This document shows positions 47,569-60,000 of a stretch of 64,000 nt of DNA, piece after piece; the stretch's first letter is position 1; each line of letters opens with the position of its first letter. The DNA is taken from NCBI GenBank assembly GCA_037783415.1, contig JAZGTN010000149.1, positions 1,302,001 to 1,366,000 on the forward strand, given 5' to 3'. The notes beneath the pieces are model-generated. The model worked only from the letters and a program-made list of their open reading frames with translations, had not been told where the DNA came from and did no database searches. This DNA is from Leptasterias polaris (lineage: Eukaryota > Echinodermata > Asteroidea > Forcipulatida > Asteriidae). Made by a program: the position numbers and the translations under genes.

Positions 47569-50540
47569 ATCGATGCGTATACGCCTCGCACACAGCGGAC
47601 CGCCGTGCACACAGACCGCGTTTACAGTGTGTGTAGACCGACATTCCTTTTCCTCTCCGAAGGACACAGTTCATGCATATTCATGAACAAGATATTTTAT
47701 TTGCCAACGTTGTGCCATGGAGCAATAAAGCAGCGCGGATGGAGTCCTGCCAAATTTTACAACCAAAGATTTTGAGAAGTATAAGAATGTATTTTTTTTC
47801 AGATGGGAGTTGTAACTTAATAGGGGTGATTTACAGTTTTGATTTATACATATGATTTTGAAAATGCTCGCTGACGTTTCCGCTGAGAGCCTGATTTCCT
47901 TTGTTCTTCTTTCAGAAATGAGATTATTTGGCTACAAAATAAAAGGTTTGACAATTTGGGGGTACCTCAATACTGTTTCATCAAGTTGTTAACCATAACA
48001 TTAACAACAATGGACTAATTAAATTTGGCAGTAAATACCATTGGTGGTCCTATCACTATCAGCTTTTAAGTATATATACGCTGCTGATGACAGTTCATAT
48101 TTGATGTGGCAAAGTTTTTTGTAAAGGACCCTAGCAACAAACACTTTCCTGCTAAACTATTGGTCTGAAATTTTGACCAACTGTTTTTCATTACTCTTAA
48201 AATATTATATTAAAATACGACAATTTATGAAGCATGGGATTATATGTTTTTACCAATTTGCATAATGCATTAAATCTGAATTGTAATGTACACATTTCTC
48301 CGTATTGAGCAGGTTAAAACTTAAAAGCTAACCTTTTCAAATATAAAAACCTCCAGGGTGACAAATTGTGTTGCTGTTATTATAAAGTATGTTCCATTTG
48401 ACATGAACGAATATCATTCAAAATGTACATGTAAGTTTTGGGTGAAAATTTCAAGATTTTGGTAAAAAAAAAAAGGCTTAGAATTGCTCACCAAGCTGAC
48501 GAAGTTTTCTGCTAAAATGTTTAATTATTAAATACAAGAAAGTATTAAACCAAATTTTCTGATTGTTAGGGGCTTTGTGTGATCATACGCTTCTTTTTTG
48601 ATGTTTTCAACAACACCTGGCATTTTATATCTTCAACTCAATTTATGATTTATTTTTAATTTTTTTTAAACGTACGGCTCTGAAAATAGCCGTTGTTTTT
48701 GCACATGTTAGACTTTTCTGTCTCTATCGTGTGGTAGGGCAACCTACCTAGAGTTCAGCTGCTTGTATTTCAGACAAGAACTTAATATTAATCCAAGATG
48801 TATCACTTGAAACATTGTACTTTGTTGGGCGTCTTTCGCTGTCACCAGCAAGTTAAATCAGAATATAAATTCAGGATTTCTCAAAAGTCCGAGTCATACG
48901 ACGAAACCAGACATGTATAATAATTATAGCTCTCCTCTCTCTGAATTAGTGAATATCTTTGCATTTCATAGATCCTAAAAAGCTTTAGCATGATAGTGGT
49001 CTTTTTTTAGTCATCTTCAATCAAATTAATCACGAAAGAAAGTATGAAATCTGTGACATATCTTAGAAGTTACAGGAGATAAACAATCCCTGACGATCTT
49101 TTGACGGAAACAAGGCAACTCGGCTAACTCGTCCCCCCATGCCATGTGTGCAGAATAAACATCGTGGCACGCACAATGCTAGCGCTACGTACAGTACGTA
49201 CGTGTTCCGAGAAAGCCACGAAGCGAGACCACAGCGCATGCGCGAGATTAATATTGGGCGTCTCGACCAATCAGTGCGCTCTGTTTGGAGCATGTGACAG
49301 GATATGTCTACGTCCTTAGTAACAAGCGCAGTTTGTTTATGGGGGAAACAATGACCTGCATAGCAATTGCATTTGACCCTTCACCTTTCTTGTGTCTAAA
49401 TATAGAAAGAGTTAGTCATAAGCTTCAAGATGATACCAAATGTATAATAGGGGGGTTCGTGGAAGAGCATTGCCAGAGGTGAAAATATCGGCATTTTAGT
49501 ATCATCGCACGGAATTGATCGTACCAAACCACTATAAACATTATCACAGAACACAGGGTTTTTCATCTTTATTGATCAAAATCAACCTTCCTGGTTTAAA
49601 ATTATGAAAGAGTAGACATCAAGGTTGGAAAATAGGGTAAACACAAAAAAATCGATTTGTGAAAAAAAAATTTCCCTACTCCAACATGGAAGAGCTCATT
49701 ACGTGATTTAGCCAGGCGCGACTTAAGGGCCTTTTTCGCAGAGCGGGTCACATATGACACAACTAAATGTGACTGTCACACAATTATCAAAAAGGGAATT
49801 AGGTTGAGGAAGTGTTTAAGGGGGTGTGATGTCACTTTTGGTTGCTTATTACTTCGTCCATGCCCCGATTTAGTCTTCATTTCTGTCAATATTGCTGTCA
49901 ATATTAACCTCAACTTGTTGTGGCAAGGAGTGTCGTGTAAGTATCAGAAATATTGGCGTCATTATTCATGACTTGGTGCACTAGCGGTTAATTATGTGAG
50001 CCAAGAATATTTTACTCAATATTTCTGATCGATGTTCCCTTTTGACCCTTTTGAGTAAACAATGAACGATCCGAGTTATAATCAGATTAATTTGAATAGA
50101 CACTAATACGTACGCGAAACGTTCATGCCTTTAAGTGCATGTGGATCGAGCAGTAGGTAAACATATATAATTTATGAATTTGTGAAACTAAGTACCACAT
50201 GGTGGAAAAGACACAGTCGTTTCAAAAAATGAATGAACAGTTATGTGATTGAAACGGGTGTAGAAAGACCATTGCTCTATGGAAAGACCCAGTGTTGATT
50301 TGAGGGTTGAAACAAAACAAATTCGAAATTGTTTTGACCCACCGACCCACCAAACAATATAACTTAACAATATAATCTATACACTGAAGAATAAAGTAAG
50401 GCATCAAAATGATGCAGATATTTTAGTTCAAAGGTCTTCTACATCAGCAGTTTTCAATGGCTGTTCCTGGCTCAAACAAACAACAATAAAGCAAAGTAAA
50501 AAAAAAAGAATCATGTTCCTTCCTATTATCATTTGTTAAT
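47569..50540. other. Interior of the GATCGATCG inverted-repeat structure
   Basis: It holds about 3 kb of AT-rich sequence with only short ORFs and no transposase that I recognise. A GC-rich, CpG-containing patch at about 49130-49280 has an inverted CCAAT-like ACCAATCAG and could be a promoter or CpG-rich first exon, but no transcript can be traced. Confidence 0.4.
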
Positions 50541-50889
50541 GTAGGCACATCGGTCTTTCAATCGCTCTTTTCAACCGACCAATCGCACTTTTCAACCGAT
50601 CGGTGTTTTCAACCGATCGACCGGTGCTTTCAACCGATCGCTCTTTTTCAACCGATCGCTCTTTTTAAATCGCTCCTTTTCTACCGCTCTTTTTTCATCG
50701 ATCGATCGGTTGAAAGCATCGATCGATCGGTTGACAGCATCGATCGATCGATGGAAAAGACCATTCGATCGATGCAAAAGTCCGATCGATCGATGGAAAG
50801 TCCGATCGATCGATGGAAAAGTCTGATCGATCGATGGAAAAGTCCGATCGATGTGTTGATCGGATTAATTGCATCTTTGGCGTTCCATA
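50541..50889 (-). repeat. GATCGATCG-rich long inverted repeat, right arm
   Basis: It is the reverse complement of 47281-47568 from GTAGGCACATCGGTC to GGCGTTCCATA, but longer because it holds more modules (349 against 288 bp). Copy-number change within the arms shows that the modules are unstable. The ORFs reading repeated DRSMESPIDR through it are artefacts of the repeat. Confidence 0.75.
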
Positions 50890-51839
50890 GAAAAATTGTA
50901 GTTTTAAACTGTGTCGAGTCCCTTGGAAGTCACTTAGATGTAAACAATTATCTTAAAATGCACAAATTGGTGTGGAAAAACTGTTGATACCTTTGGGGTA
51001 TAGTATAAGATGGTCAAGGGTTCAATAAAGGGGTCAGTAAACATAACAACTCGCTTTCCGTCACTAAAAAGACCTCAGAAACATGAACCCCCCCCCCCCC
51101 CCCCCCCCTCTCAAAAATGTGGAGTGATCCAGCCAAGGATATCAATAAATTTGACACACAGCAAAGTCATTACATTTTGGAAATATGGCTTTGTTGATCA
51201 TCAGTGGATTTATTTAATGTAACCTTGATACAAAGAAGGGTTGGAATCACGCAAACTTTTCCATAAGTACACCATGTATTACATACACAGTGTGGATTTT
51301 TTGTCATTGTTTTTCACGAATTAAAGTCACAATATCTGCTCGAATGTTGTCTTTAGTAGCGTACCGTAGTGATGAGTTCATTATAACGAAACATACGTAT
51401 TTTAATCATTTGTTTCTTCACATTATAAACAAGAACCTGTGAAATTTCGTCGATGGTTGTGTCAGTAAACTCACAGTCAGTGACACCCTAACCCACATGA
51501 TTGGGGCAGGACTCTTGAAGTAGAGATTCAGTGTCAGTTATCTCAAGTAACTGGTTATCAATGTATTATTGGCATTGATCTTCCAGCAGCTTAAGCAGAT
51601 GGAAAGACGTGTTAGTGAGTGTCTTATTCCATTTCTTCAAAAAGGAGGGGTCAAGGTCCCCAAAGGAAGGGGCACACTTGATCTGGAGTCCTTTATGGAT
51701 AATACGGGACAAACGATAAAAAACGGTAGTTATCAAGATGTGACAAGTAGCGAATGTTATTTTCTTTAAGCTTTCGTAGCTTACGGGAAAGTCATTTGGT
51801 GTCAGTAGCAAGTGCCATAGGGAGTTACGTCATGGAGAG
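50890..51839. other. Intergenic sequence with poly(C) run
   Basis: I see no gene. A C homopolymer lies at about 51088-51108. The ORFs at 51566-51811 overlap on both strands and have no recognisable domain. Confidence 0.45.
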
Positions 51840-52140
51840 CAAGAACAGTTGGGGAAAATAGGTTAAGATAACTCTGTAGAGAGAACGGGTTATTTCTAAT
51901 CCTGTAAAAAGAAAAAGTTAACACAATCCTGTGGAGGGTATGAAACCTTTGGAAATGGAAGGGATTTATTACTAAACCTGTTAAGGAAAAAAGTAAGCAC
52001 AATCCTGTAGAGCGAATTGGTTATGAAACCAATGGAAAAGGAAAAGGTTTTATTTCTAAATCTGTAAAGAGAAAAAGTTAGCACAATCCTGAAGAGAAAA
52101 CGGGTTATGAAACCTTTGGAAAAGGAAATGGTTTAATATC
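51840..52140 (+). repeat. Minisatellite, about 80-bp unit, three and a half copies
   Basis: Units contain CTGTAAAGAGAAAAAGTTAG, then CACAATCCTG, then GGGTTATGAAACC, then GGAAAAGGAAATGG. Copies start near 51897, 51975 and 52058, with a partial copy before. Copies differ by substitutions and small indels. Confidence 0.75.
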
Positions 52141-52679
52141 TGCTCAATTATATATGTGGAGTACCTTGGCCCGTCAAGTTACCCCTCCCCTCCCTCTCCA
52201 AATACAAACTTCAAGGCACCGGTATAACTTTCCAAACGTCCGAACATCAATTTTGAAAAATGTCTCTACACCTCTCGGAACATATAGGACATTTTATTTT
52301 AGGGCCTAGTCAAACACAAATGGACGGTCATGTAGGTCAAGTCAAGTTTGGGTTTTCACGAATGAGGGACGGGCATATTAACCTACATTCCTTTAATGTG
52401 CGCAAAAGAAGTTATCATGATTTTGCCCTTTTCCAAACATTAACTGGCACGTACTTACCTTTAATGGTATTTGTTGTACAATTGATGCTAATGGATTGTC
52501 ATCAACAAAGCTTTCTGATACGCATTGTGAGTTAACGATGCCATATCCATGCTCATTATTGTTCATGTTATTGCTACAGGGCCTGTTTTCCCCTAGCAAA
52601 TACTTAATAAATCCCAATAAATCGTTCCCTATAGGCAGGATCAGGAACGACGCCAGGGTATTGTATGTGGGCAACACAT
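52141..52679. other. Intergenic sequence
   Basis: Nothing here is supportable as an exon. The long minus ORF 52393-52887 begins inside the adjoining repeat and shows no known domain. Confidence 0.4.
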
Positions 52680-52895
52680 CTTTAAAGGGATACGTTGCCT
52701 TGGATCGGGCGAGTAAATCTATGAAAAGCGTTTGAAACCGTTTGTTATGAAATGCATATAGAAATGGTGTTTTAAAAGTAGAATATAATGATCCACACAA
52801 ATATGCCTCGAAATTGGGTGGTTTTCCTTTTACTTTGTGAACTAACACGGCACGCCATTTTGTAGAGCCAAATTTTTGACTCCACAAAATGGCGG
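52680..52895. mobile_element. Interspersed repeat ending in a hairpin
   Basis: The segment runs from TTTAAAGGGATACGTTGCC through AAACCGTTTGTTATGAAATG to a terminal hairpin GCCATTTTGT...ACAAAATGGC at about 52855-52894. It looks like a MITE of a type that I associate with echinoderm genomes; this is from memory, without a search. Confidence 0.5.
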
Positions 52896-54084
52896 AGGTT
52901 AGTTAACAACTAAATGAATTGTCAGATACCCTACTTCATCTCACGTTTTTTGCAGTTTTTGCCGTAATTTCATGCGTATAAGGCGCTCGGCGTATATCGC
53001 GCAGCACCCTTAAATTACCATAGAGATTCAGATAAGGTGCACCGCCGGCCGCATAATGCGCACCATCACGGTACATGTATTTGTGCACTCTATGTGGCAT
53101 AAGCTAAAGTCGTTTGTTGCTTTTTTCTTTGAAACAGCATTTTCTGTCAAAAGTCGTTCAGAGAAAAAATAATTACAAAAAGTCAAAATCGGGCAACGAA
53201 AATTGAGTTCAGAGATCTGCATCTCACCGTCATTTTGCTTGCATTTTTTAACGACGGTACTTTCGTTTCAAATCTCCTGAAAATCTTGTTGTCTTTTTCT
53301 CTAAACAAACATCTTGGTAAACTTGATGTGATGATGACACATCACTTCATGTGTAAGAAAAGAAAAAAAAATGAGAATGATTTATCCAAAATGATTGCTT
53401 TGAGCAGCTTTAGAAACTGTAAAATATGTATATATTTTTGATAACAAAGAGACTTATGATGTGCCTTATAAAGCTGTTAATATACTCGGTTAAATTGGAA
53501 CACACTTTCAACCTCTCTGCACTATTGTATACTATAGGTAAAGAAAATGAGGAAAATACGTTCATCCAGAGTAAGGGCAAAGTTGCCAATTCTAACAATA
53601 TTATTATGAGACTATTGTTGTTTATTAACCAACTATTTTGGCGTGAAGTCTTGCACATCAAAGTTAATCTCACATAAGCTACTGTCTGGTGATACGGTCT
53701 GGTGGAAAACCTAAAAATAATACAAAGAAATTCCGTTTGTTTGGTCCCACCAGTCCAACATATGAGTCAATGGCACAACTAACATATTTCTGTTTTGGCA
53801 GGTCAGCCGTTTGGAATGTTTGCTTCCTCCCCGAGAAAAAACAGCCCGAAAATGAGCCTTTTCTCCAACCGACTTGCTGCCAATTTTCATGAAGCACTTC
53901 TCCATTTCCCAAATCAAATAGGGCCAACTTTAACGCTTTCATTTATCAAGTCTACCCAAAAGTTGAAACACAGAATTTCAAAACGTTATAATTCAAAGGA
54001 TTTGGTGGAATTTTTGCTTGTTTAGTGTGGTGCAACCTTACGTGACGTTACAAAAGCAAACGGCGCCCTTGCTGAAGTCAATCA
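52896..54084. other. Intergenic sequence
   Basis: I see no gene I can support. Overlapping ORFs on both strands at 53679-53942 are open but show no recognisable domain. Confidence 0.4.
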
Positions 54085-54262
54085 AGACCTATCATTGGTT
54101 GAGAGCCGCGCGTACACGCGTGCATATTTCCATTGTTTGACATTAGCAATGGCGGCCAATGCAAGGATTCTTTGACTGCAATCTTTGATTATAAGCAATG
54201 TATCATTGCTCGCGTGTATCGCGCTGCGCACGGCTCTCAGCCAATGATAGCTCTTCATTGCC
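54085..54262. mobile_element. Imperfect inverted-repeat MITE
   Basis: The left arm has CTATCATTGGTTGAGAGCCG and GTACACGCG. The right arm has CGCGTGTATCGCG, ACGGCTCTCAGCCAATGATA. Arms are about 40 bp with mismatches, and the inner pair CAATGGCGGCCAATGC/GCAATGTATCATTGC extends the fold. No coding sequence is present. Confidence 0.65.
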
Positions 54263-54299
54263 CTTAGAGGGGGCTGTCTGAGGCTTGTGATATCATGTG

Positions 54300-55320
54300 C
54301 AATGGGTCTATTAGTCAACTGTCCTACACGTCAGGAGGCATGCCTGGACCTGTGCTATGGAAACATCCAGGAGGCTTATCGAGCGAAAGCACTACCTGAA
54401 TTGGGAAATTCTGACCACAACATGGTTCACCTCATTCCGCTGTACCAGTCGAAAATGCGGAGAGAACCAGTGAGGAAGATGAATATTAAGAACTGGTCTA
54501 CTGATGCCACTGAAACCCTACAGGAATGATTTAGCTGTACGGACTTGAACTCTTTCATGGATGCTGCTGAGGACTTAAACGAGGCTACGGACACAGATGA
54601 TTATTCCCCCAAAAATCAATTAAAACTTAATATATTAATTGTTGTGAAGAGATGATTATTCCCCAAAAATCAATTAAAACTTTTCCTAACGAAAAACCTT
54701 GGATTACTAAAGAATTAAAGGGTCTGCTAAATGAAAAAAAGAGTGTTTCAAACAGGTAACAGAGCAGAACGTAACAAGTTTCAGGCTAAAAATAAGCGTA
54801 AAATTAGAGACTGTAAGAAGGCATACAAAGATAAGATCGAAACATTTTCCAGACAAGTTATACAAGGAGCGTATGGCAGGGCATACAAACTATTACCGGC
54901 TACAAACCCCAAAACAATAACGTGTGTGTAGAAAATGGTCTGTGTATGCAAATGATTTAAATTAATTTTACAGTAGGCTCGATAATGATAGTAGCCTGCA
55001 ACAAGATAGCGTGGTAAATGGCTTGCATGCATCCCCATATGCTGAAAGTATTGTAATCAATGAAAGTGAAGTCCAGGTGTTATTCAAAAGATTAAACACA
55101 CGAAAGGCTCATGGGCCCGATTCAAAAAGTTGCAAGGAAAATATCTAGAGAGGGTCACTGTTTTTAAGTAATTAGGAATTGAGATTGATAACCAGTTGCT
55201 TTTTGATAAATGTGCTAAATCAAAGTACAATAAGTTACAGGAGCCGTTCCGAAGCAAGCCTCAATTTATATTTAATATGTTAAATGTTTTCAAAATATAC
55301 ACCTTCTAACTTCATCGGAC
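54300..55320 (+). pseudogene. Decayed non-LTR retrotransposon (endonuclease end and fragments of reverse transcriptase)
   Basis: The first block reads CPTRQEACLDLCYGNIQEAY, then LGNSDHNMVHLIP, the C-terminal motif of an apurinic-type endonuclease. An in-frame stop follows. The linker reads NEKPWITKELKGLLNEKK (about 54690). The next block reads INESEVQVLFKRLNTRKAHG with PD, the start of the reverse transcriptase. The catalytic palm is then missing, and the sequence resumes at VTVFK, a stop, LGIEIDNQLLFDK (about 55160), the C-terminal part of the polymerase domain. So there is an internal deletion plus stops. This is a different lineage from the LINE at 40701-42120. Confidence 0.7.
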
Positions 55321-56059
55321 ACACTGTCGCTTTAGTAATCCTCCCCACCGAAAAATATACCATGGTGGGACAATGTAGTCTTTTATTATCAAATAAACTT
55401 GCAATGTTTGGTGCCGACTGTCAGTAATTTAAACTAAACGCAGACATCCTTGGAAAGGTGGAATTGAAACTACAATGTTAACTCAGTTTCCTGTTATATT
55501 CTGGGTTGCAATACCCCCAATAAAGGAAATCTGTTTACACAATGGAGTAAATGGTAGGGTAAACATTATGTGCAAGGCGAATTGTGTAAAACATTACATT
55601 GTGTTTTGAAAATGTGATTATTTACCGTGATCTGCCAGGCAGAGTGAGCTGATGGGTTAAGCCCGCCTCCTGGCCCGGTTTGTAAGCACGTACGCTAAAG
55701 TGCAGTGTAGAGTACGCATCGGCAATGTGTGAAACTACGGAGGTGTGCAAGTGCCTTTTATTTCGTTGAGATCTTTAGACGACACAATTAAAGAAACCAA
55801 CGCCTGCGTTAAAATTCGCTGGAGTTGCAACAACCTGTAACAAGATGTCGATGATGATAAACAAGCCATGCAAGCTTCATTGTCGCCATATTTGGTTACG
55901 TTAATACTGTATGTCTACCTTATTGTCATCCTGTAATAAATTCGACATCTACACTGTATTTATCGTCAAACTGAGTTAAACTCTTTCTGGAAGTCGAAAG
56001 TGATGACATCCTGGGCTTTAGTTCCTTTACCATTTCCCATTTACCTTTGCGTTAAAGCC
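55321..56059. other. Intergenic sequence
   Basis: I see no gene or structured repeat that I can support. Confidence 0.4.
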
Positions 56060-56270
56060 CCGTGCTTCGGTTTATAATTTCCAACACATTTTCCTTCATT
56101 TTCTTTTCAACAGTTCTTCTCCAAAATGTTTTCGGACTTCCAACTTTATCATTGCACCGCCCTCTAGCGACCATGTCAAGACGGTCATTCAAAATGTAAT
56201 TGTTCTCTTTTCTTACATGGCCAAGCCGTGTCCATCTACTTCGTTCAACCTCCGCATTATTTCTTTAAAC
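56060..56270 (-). pseudogene. 3' fragment of another non-LTR reverse transcriptase
   Basis: On the minus strand an open frame reads ERSRWTRLGHV, then GSPKTFWRRTVEKKMKE, then a stop after NRSTGL. The W-x-x-LGH and GRPK-x-x-WRRTVE pattern is characteristic of the C-terminus of many LINE-encoded polymerases. Only about 70 codons remain, and no catalytic block is present. Confidence 0.6.
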
Positions 56271-56813
56271 TTGGGTTAGATGTTGAGATCTTCAATTGAG
56301 ATTTTGCTGAGCCAAAATATCTTCATCACCCTCTTTAAATTGGACTAGTAATGATTCCAGTTCGACAATCTACTCTACATAAAGTCATAATCACCTTAAT
56401 TGTACCTGTGTTTTTCTTTTTTTCAATAGTTTATGTTCACGTGACGCAACTCAGAAGTCATATTATAGCCATACTTCTAACTGACAACACCCGCAATGGA
56501 GTGAGATTTTAGTGTAGGTGGCTCGTCACATACAACGGACATCGGGGTGTGTTTGAGAGGGTAATGATTAGCCGTCTTTATGAGCTAAATTCCCAGTAAC
56601 TTGTGGACTCTTCCATCATAAAATCGGAGAATATTATAATTAGGTTGATTCAAAGATTTCGTTAGCAAGTTTTTTCCCCTTCTTTGTTCATTAATCTCAA
56701 ATAGTTCGGATGGGATGAGCCCACGGGCCTTTCGACAACTTGTAATATGATTAATTGTTCAGTCATTGTTACATACAAAGTCTGCATGATCAAGGAGCGC
56801 TATCGAACATCTC
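56271..56813. other. Upstream region of the saposin-like gene
   Basis: AT-rich sequence without an exon. It includes a CACGTGACG element near 56437 (CRE-like half site with E-box). Confidence 0.4.
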
Positions 56814-56913
56814 ATTGGCTGATAACAAGTCAGAAGTGATTTAATTTTCCGATGTGTGGGTGTTTGGAGGCGTGGTCTGGTACCCTGGACTGGGTTTGGT
56901 GAAGGTTATAAAG
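56814..56913 (+). promoter_or_regulatory. Core promoter: inverted CCAAT box and TATA box
   Basis: TTATAAAG at 56906-56913 is a TATA box. An inverted CCAAT box (ATTGG, 56814-56818) lies about 90 bp upstream. The expected transcription start, about 25-30 bp after the TATA box, falls near 56936-56945 and gives an 80-base 5' leader before ATG 57021. This fits a tissue- or state-specific secreted-protein gene. Confidence 0.6.
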
Positions 56914-57020
56914 ACGTTCCTAGTCAAATCCGGCACAGAACGCGAGAATACAACCAACCAAAACTCCTATCCCACAACTATAAGTTCACGCTTTACACAA
57001 AAGTATCCTTCAAGAGAGAC

Positions 57021-60000
57021 ATGGCTTTGACTCTAGTGTTTTTGATTGCATGCCTGGCTTTTGGCGCCAACGGCAAGGGTAATTTTTGCGTCGTAAAGTT
57101 GTAGAAAACATGAACAAACGTTCGGTTGGTCTTATACTGCAACGTATGTCTCAGTCAACATAATATTCAAGACGTTTTCACTGAAGGGCGCATTAATAGT
57201 AAAAGAGATAAATGATAGAAATTTCACAACATTCAGGAGAGATTTATACTATGTATAATATTTTTAAAATTTCATGTTTTACATCGGCCTAAATGATTGT
57301 TTCTTTATAAATGTGTTACATAACCCCTTATTCAGCTTACAACGCCTACAGAGACTTCAAGTCAATGCAACACGCATGCTTGGAAGAAACAACACATTAC
57401 TCAAATTCGAAAATTCTCCTCATTGGCTCCTTGCTCGCTGTCGTATTATTTTTGAATTACTCTCACTAGTATGTCTCGTCCTTTGGATGGGGCGTAAAGC
57501 CCTTGGGCCTGTGTGTTGTGTAAGCACGTAAAATAATCCAGTGCACTTTTCGAAAAGAGAAGGGGTTCACCCCGATGTTCCTGGTTTGATTGGCTGCATT
57601 ATTGCAACACAGCACATTGTAACCATTACATGGTGCTATGTAAAGGAATATGTATCATACTTCAAAACGTAGCGCCACATACCTTGCCGGAAAATACTGA
57701 CTGTTGAAGCGCCTTGAGTGTCACTGAGTGACAGATATGAGCGCTATATAATAATAAGCCACATTATATTGTTATTAATGACTCGGTATAGACCCTCTCA
57801 GTCCATTAGATCTTCAGAGTTGTTCTTGCTTGGTGTCTGTTTCACTCGCACTACCTAGGGGGATCGATCATTATCATCATGCATCCTCATCTTTGGGAAT
57901 AACCTTCCTCAAAATATTCCTAACATAGGCCTATCTTCTGTGAGTATAGTTTAGTGAAATTCTCAAATCATTGTTGTTCACTCAAGCTTATAGCTGAAAA
58001 AGTATAGTTTCGTGTTCTCTCAGGTAGTTGCTATTATATTCGTGTACTTATTTTATTTCCGTTAATGTTCCCGGTTTCTGCGCAATGAGCATATTTTGTG
58101 ATGGATACCGGCGCATTATAAATATTCCAATTATTATTATTACTATTTTATTATATAAGTCTACTGATTGTTCTATGGCATAGAAAAAAGAAAAGACAAA
58201 ATATACATAAGTTTTTTGTCACAAAACAAAGGGAATTCTTTAAAACATTGTTGTTCACTCAAGCTTATGGCCCCTGAAGTAATGTGTTTTGTTTCTCTCG
58301 GGTAGTTGCTAAAGGCCTTTATATAATTTTTTTAAAAAGTTAATTATTCCGTTTTACTGCGCCATGAGCATCTTTTGCGATGGATACCGGCGCATTATAA
58401 ATATTCATATTATTAGTAACTCTAATAAAGGATGTGTATAATATTGGTACAATTTAACATATAAATGTTCAAAGATTTGCACATAATCTACATCGTATAA
58501 AGATGGAAACTTCCCTTGAAATGTATTAAAAACAAATAGTCTTAGTCAACGGTGATAACATCCAATGTTTGAAAACAACGAAAGCAGATAATGGTATTTT
58601 TGAACAATTACCAATGTTGAACACACTTTGTTAGGCATATAGGGCTTTATACTGATAAATACTTTTGTATAGTTTAAACTGTTCTGAGAGAGGATTCCCG
58701 TAGAAAAAAATAGTTTTGATAACTTTTCACCCCAAAACATTTGAATCAAAGAGACAATTCATGTATAAATCGTTTCTTAGATGTTTGAAGGTTGGTGTCC
58801 GTTCGCGAATGCTGCAGCCAGAGATGCGGTTGGCACCCGCTATACAACTCGCTAATAAACCCGGATGAATTTGACGTTCTTGTGAAAAAAAAATGTGAAT
58901 TCAGCTTAAATTATTATGTGACTTTTATTGTATCTTTCTTGATAATTTTGCCAAAAAATTCAAATAGTATTGAAACTAAAACAATAAAAAAACCATTAAT
59001 GACCTACCTCAAATAAAAAAAGTTTGTTATTTCTCTTCAAAATGTGAAGATTTTTTTTTACTATATTTATAAAGTGTATATTTATAAGCAAATAATTATT
59101 TGAATGGTGAATATGAACCGTATTGTGTATTTTGACGACAAATTGGTGTCAAATTCCACGCTTGCTTTAATTGAGACAGTATAACAACAACTGATTAGGT
59201 TAGTACGACACTTTGTTGGTTACTTCACGCAGAATTATTGTATGAATTAAACATCAATTGGTAGTTTGTTTGTTCAACTTCAGTAAAACTACTGTTGATA
59301 TTGCTTGTAACGGTAATTGTTTACCTAACTTTTTGCTGTTTGGTTTATTTTGTTGTTGATGTTTTCTTTAAGGGTTACACCACAACAAGTTAGAGAAGCC
59401 CGCGGTCTGCACCGGTGTTTGAGCTGTGTCAATCTAATTGAATTTGTGCATGGCGCCATTAACGATGATGGTTTTGAGGTAGGATAATGGTTTAAATTAA
59501 TTATTGATAACAAACTATTATATCACTGTAAAACATTAACTGTAAAATGTTATAGTAAATTACTGGCAGCACGGGCGCCAGTAACATACTGTAATTTTTA
59601 CAGGATCATTTTGTATTACTGTTAATACAAATACATTACTGTAGTGTGAAAAGTATTGTAATTTACCGTTGCTCACTATGACAGTACGTTACTGTAATTC
59701 AATTACATTAGTGTAGTGTAAAAAGTATTGTAATTTACTGTTGCTCACTCTTGATACTGTAAATTAGTCACGAGTATTGTGTAGTAAATTATACCTTCTT
59801 TCCAAGCTACTTTAAATAGGACGCCCTCTGTAAAACAGCGGCTTACTGTTATTTGACACTGATGTGTCGAGCCCCCTGTATTTGAAAATATGGTATTATA
59901 ATGTAATATCAACAATAGCCTACTGACAGCTGTTAAATTATTGCAAATAATTGTTTTATACTGTGATAAAATCACTTATAACATTAACGAAATACAAAAT

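Noticed and set aside
47333..47674. Arg/Ser/Asp-repeat proteins encoded by the GATCGATCG blocks
   Set aside because: Open frames arise in several frames from the simple repeat itself, and the inverted copy gives the same effect.
52393..52887. 164-codon minus ORF as a gene
   Set aside because: Its first third runs through an interspersed repeat with a terminal hairpin, and the rest has no recognisable domain or splice context.
59373..59389. Earlier acceptor (TTCTTTAAG at 59372) for exon 2 of the saposin-like gene
   Set aside because: It has the better pyrimidine tract but requires a phase-2 donor, while exon 1 ends in phase 1; the downstream AAG at 59389 keeps the frame. Transcripts could still reverse this choice.
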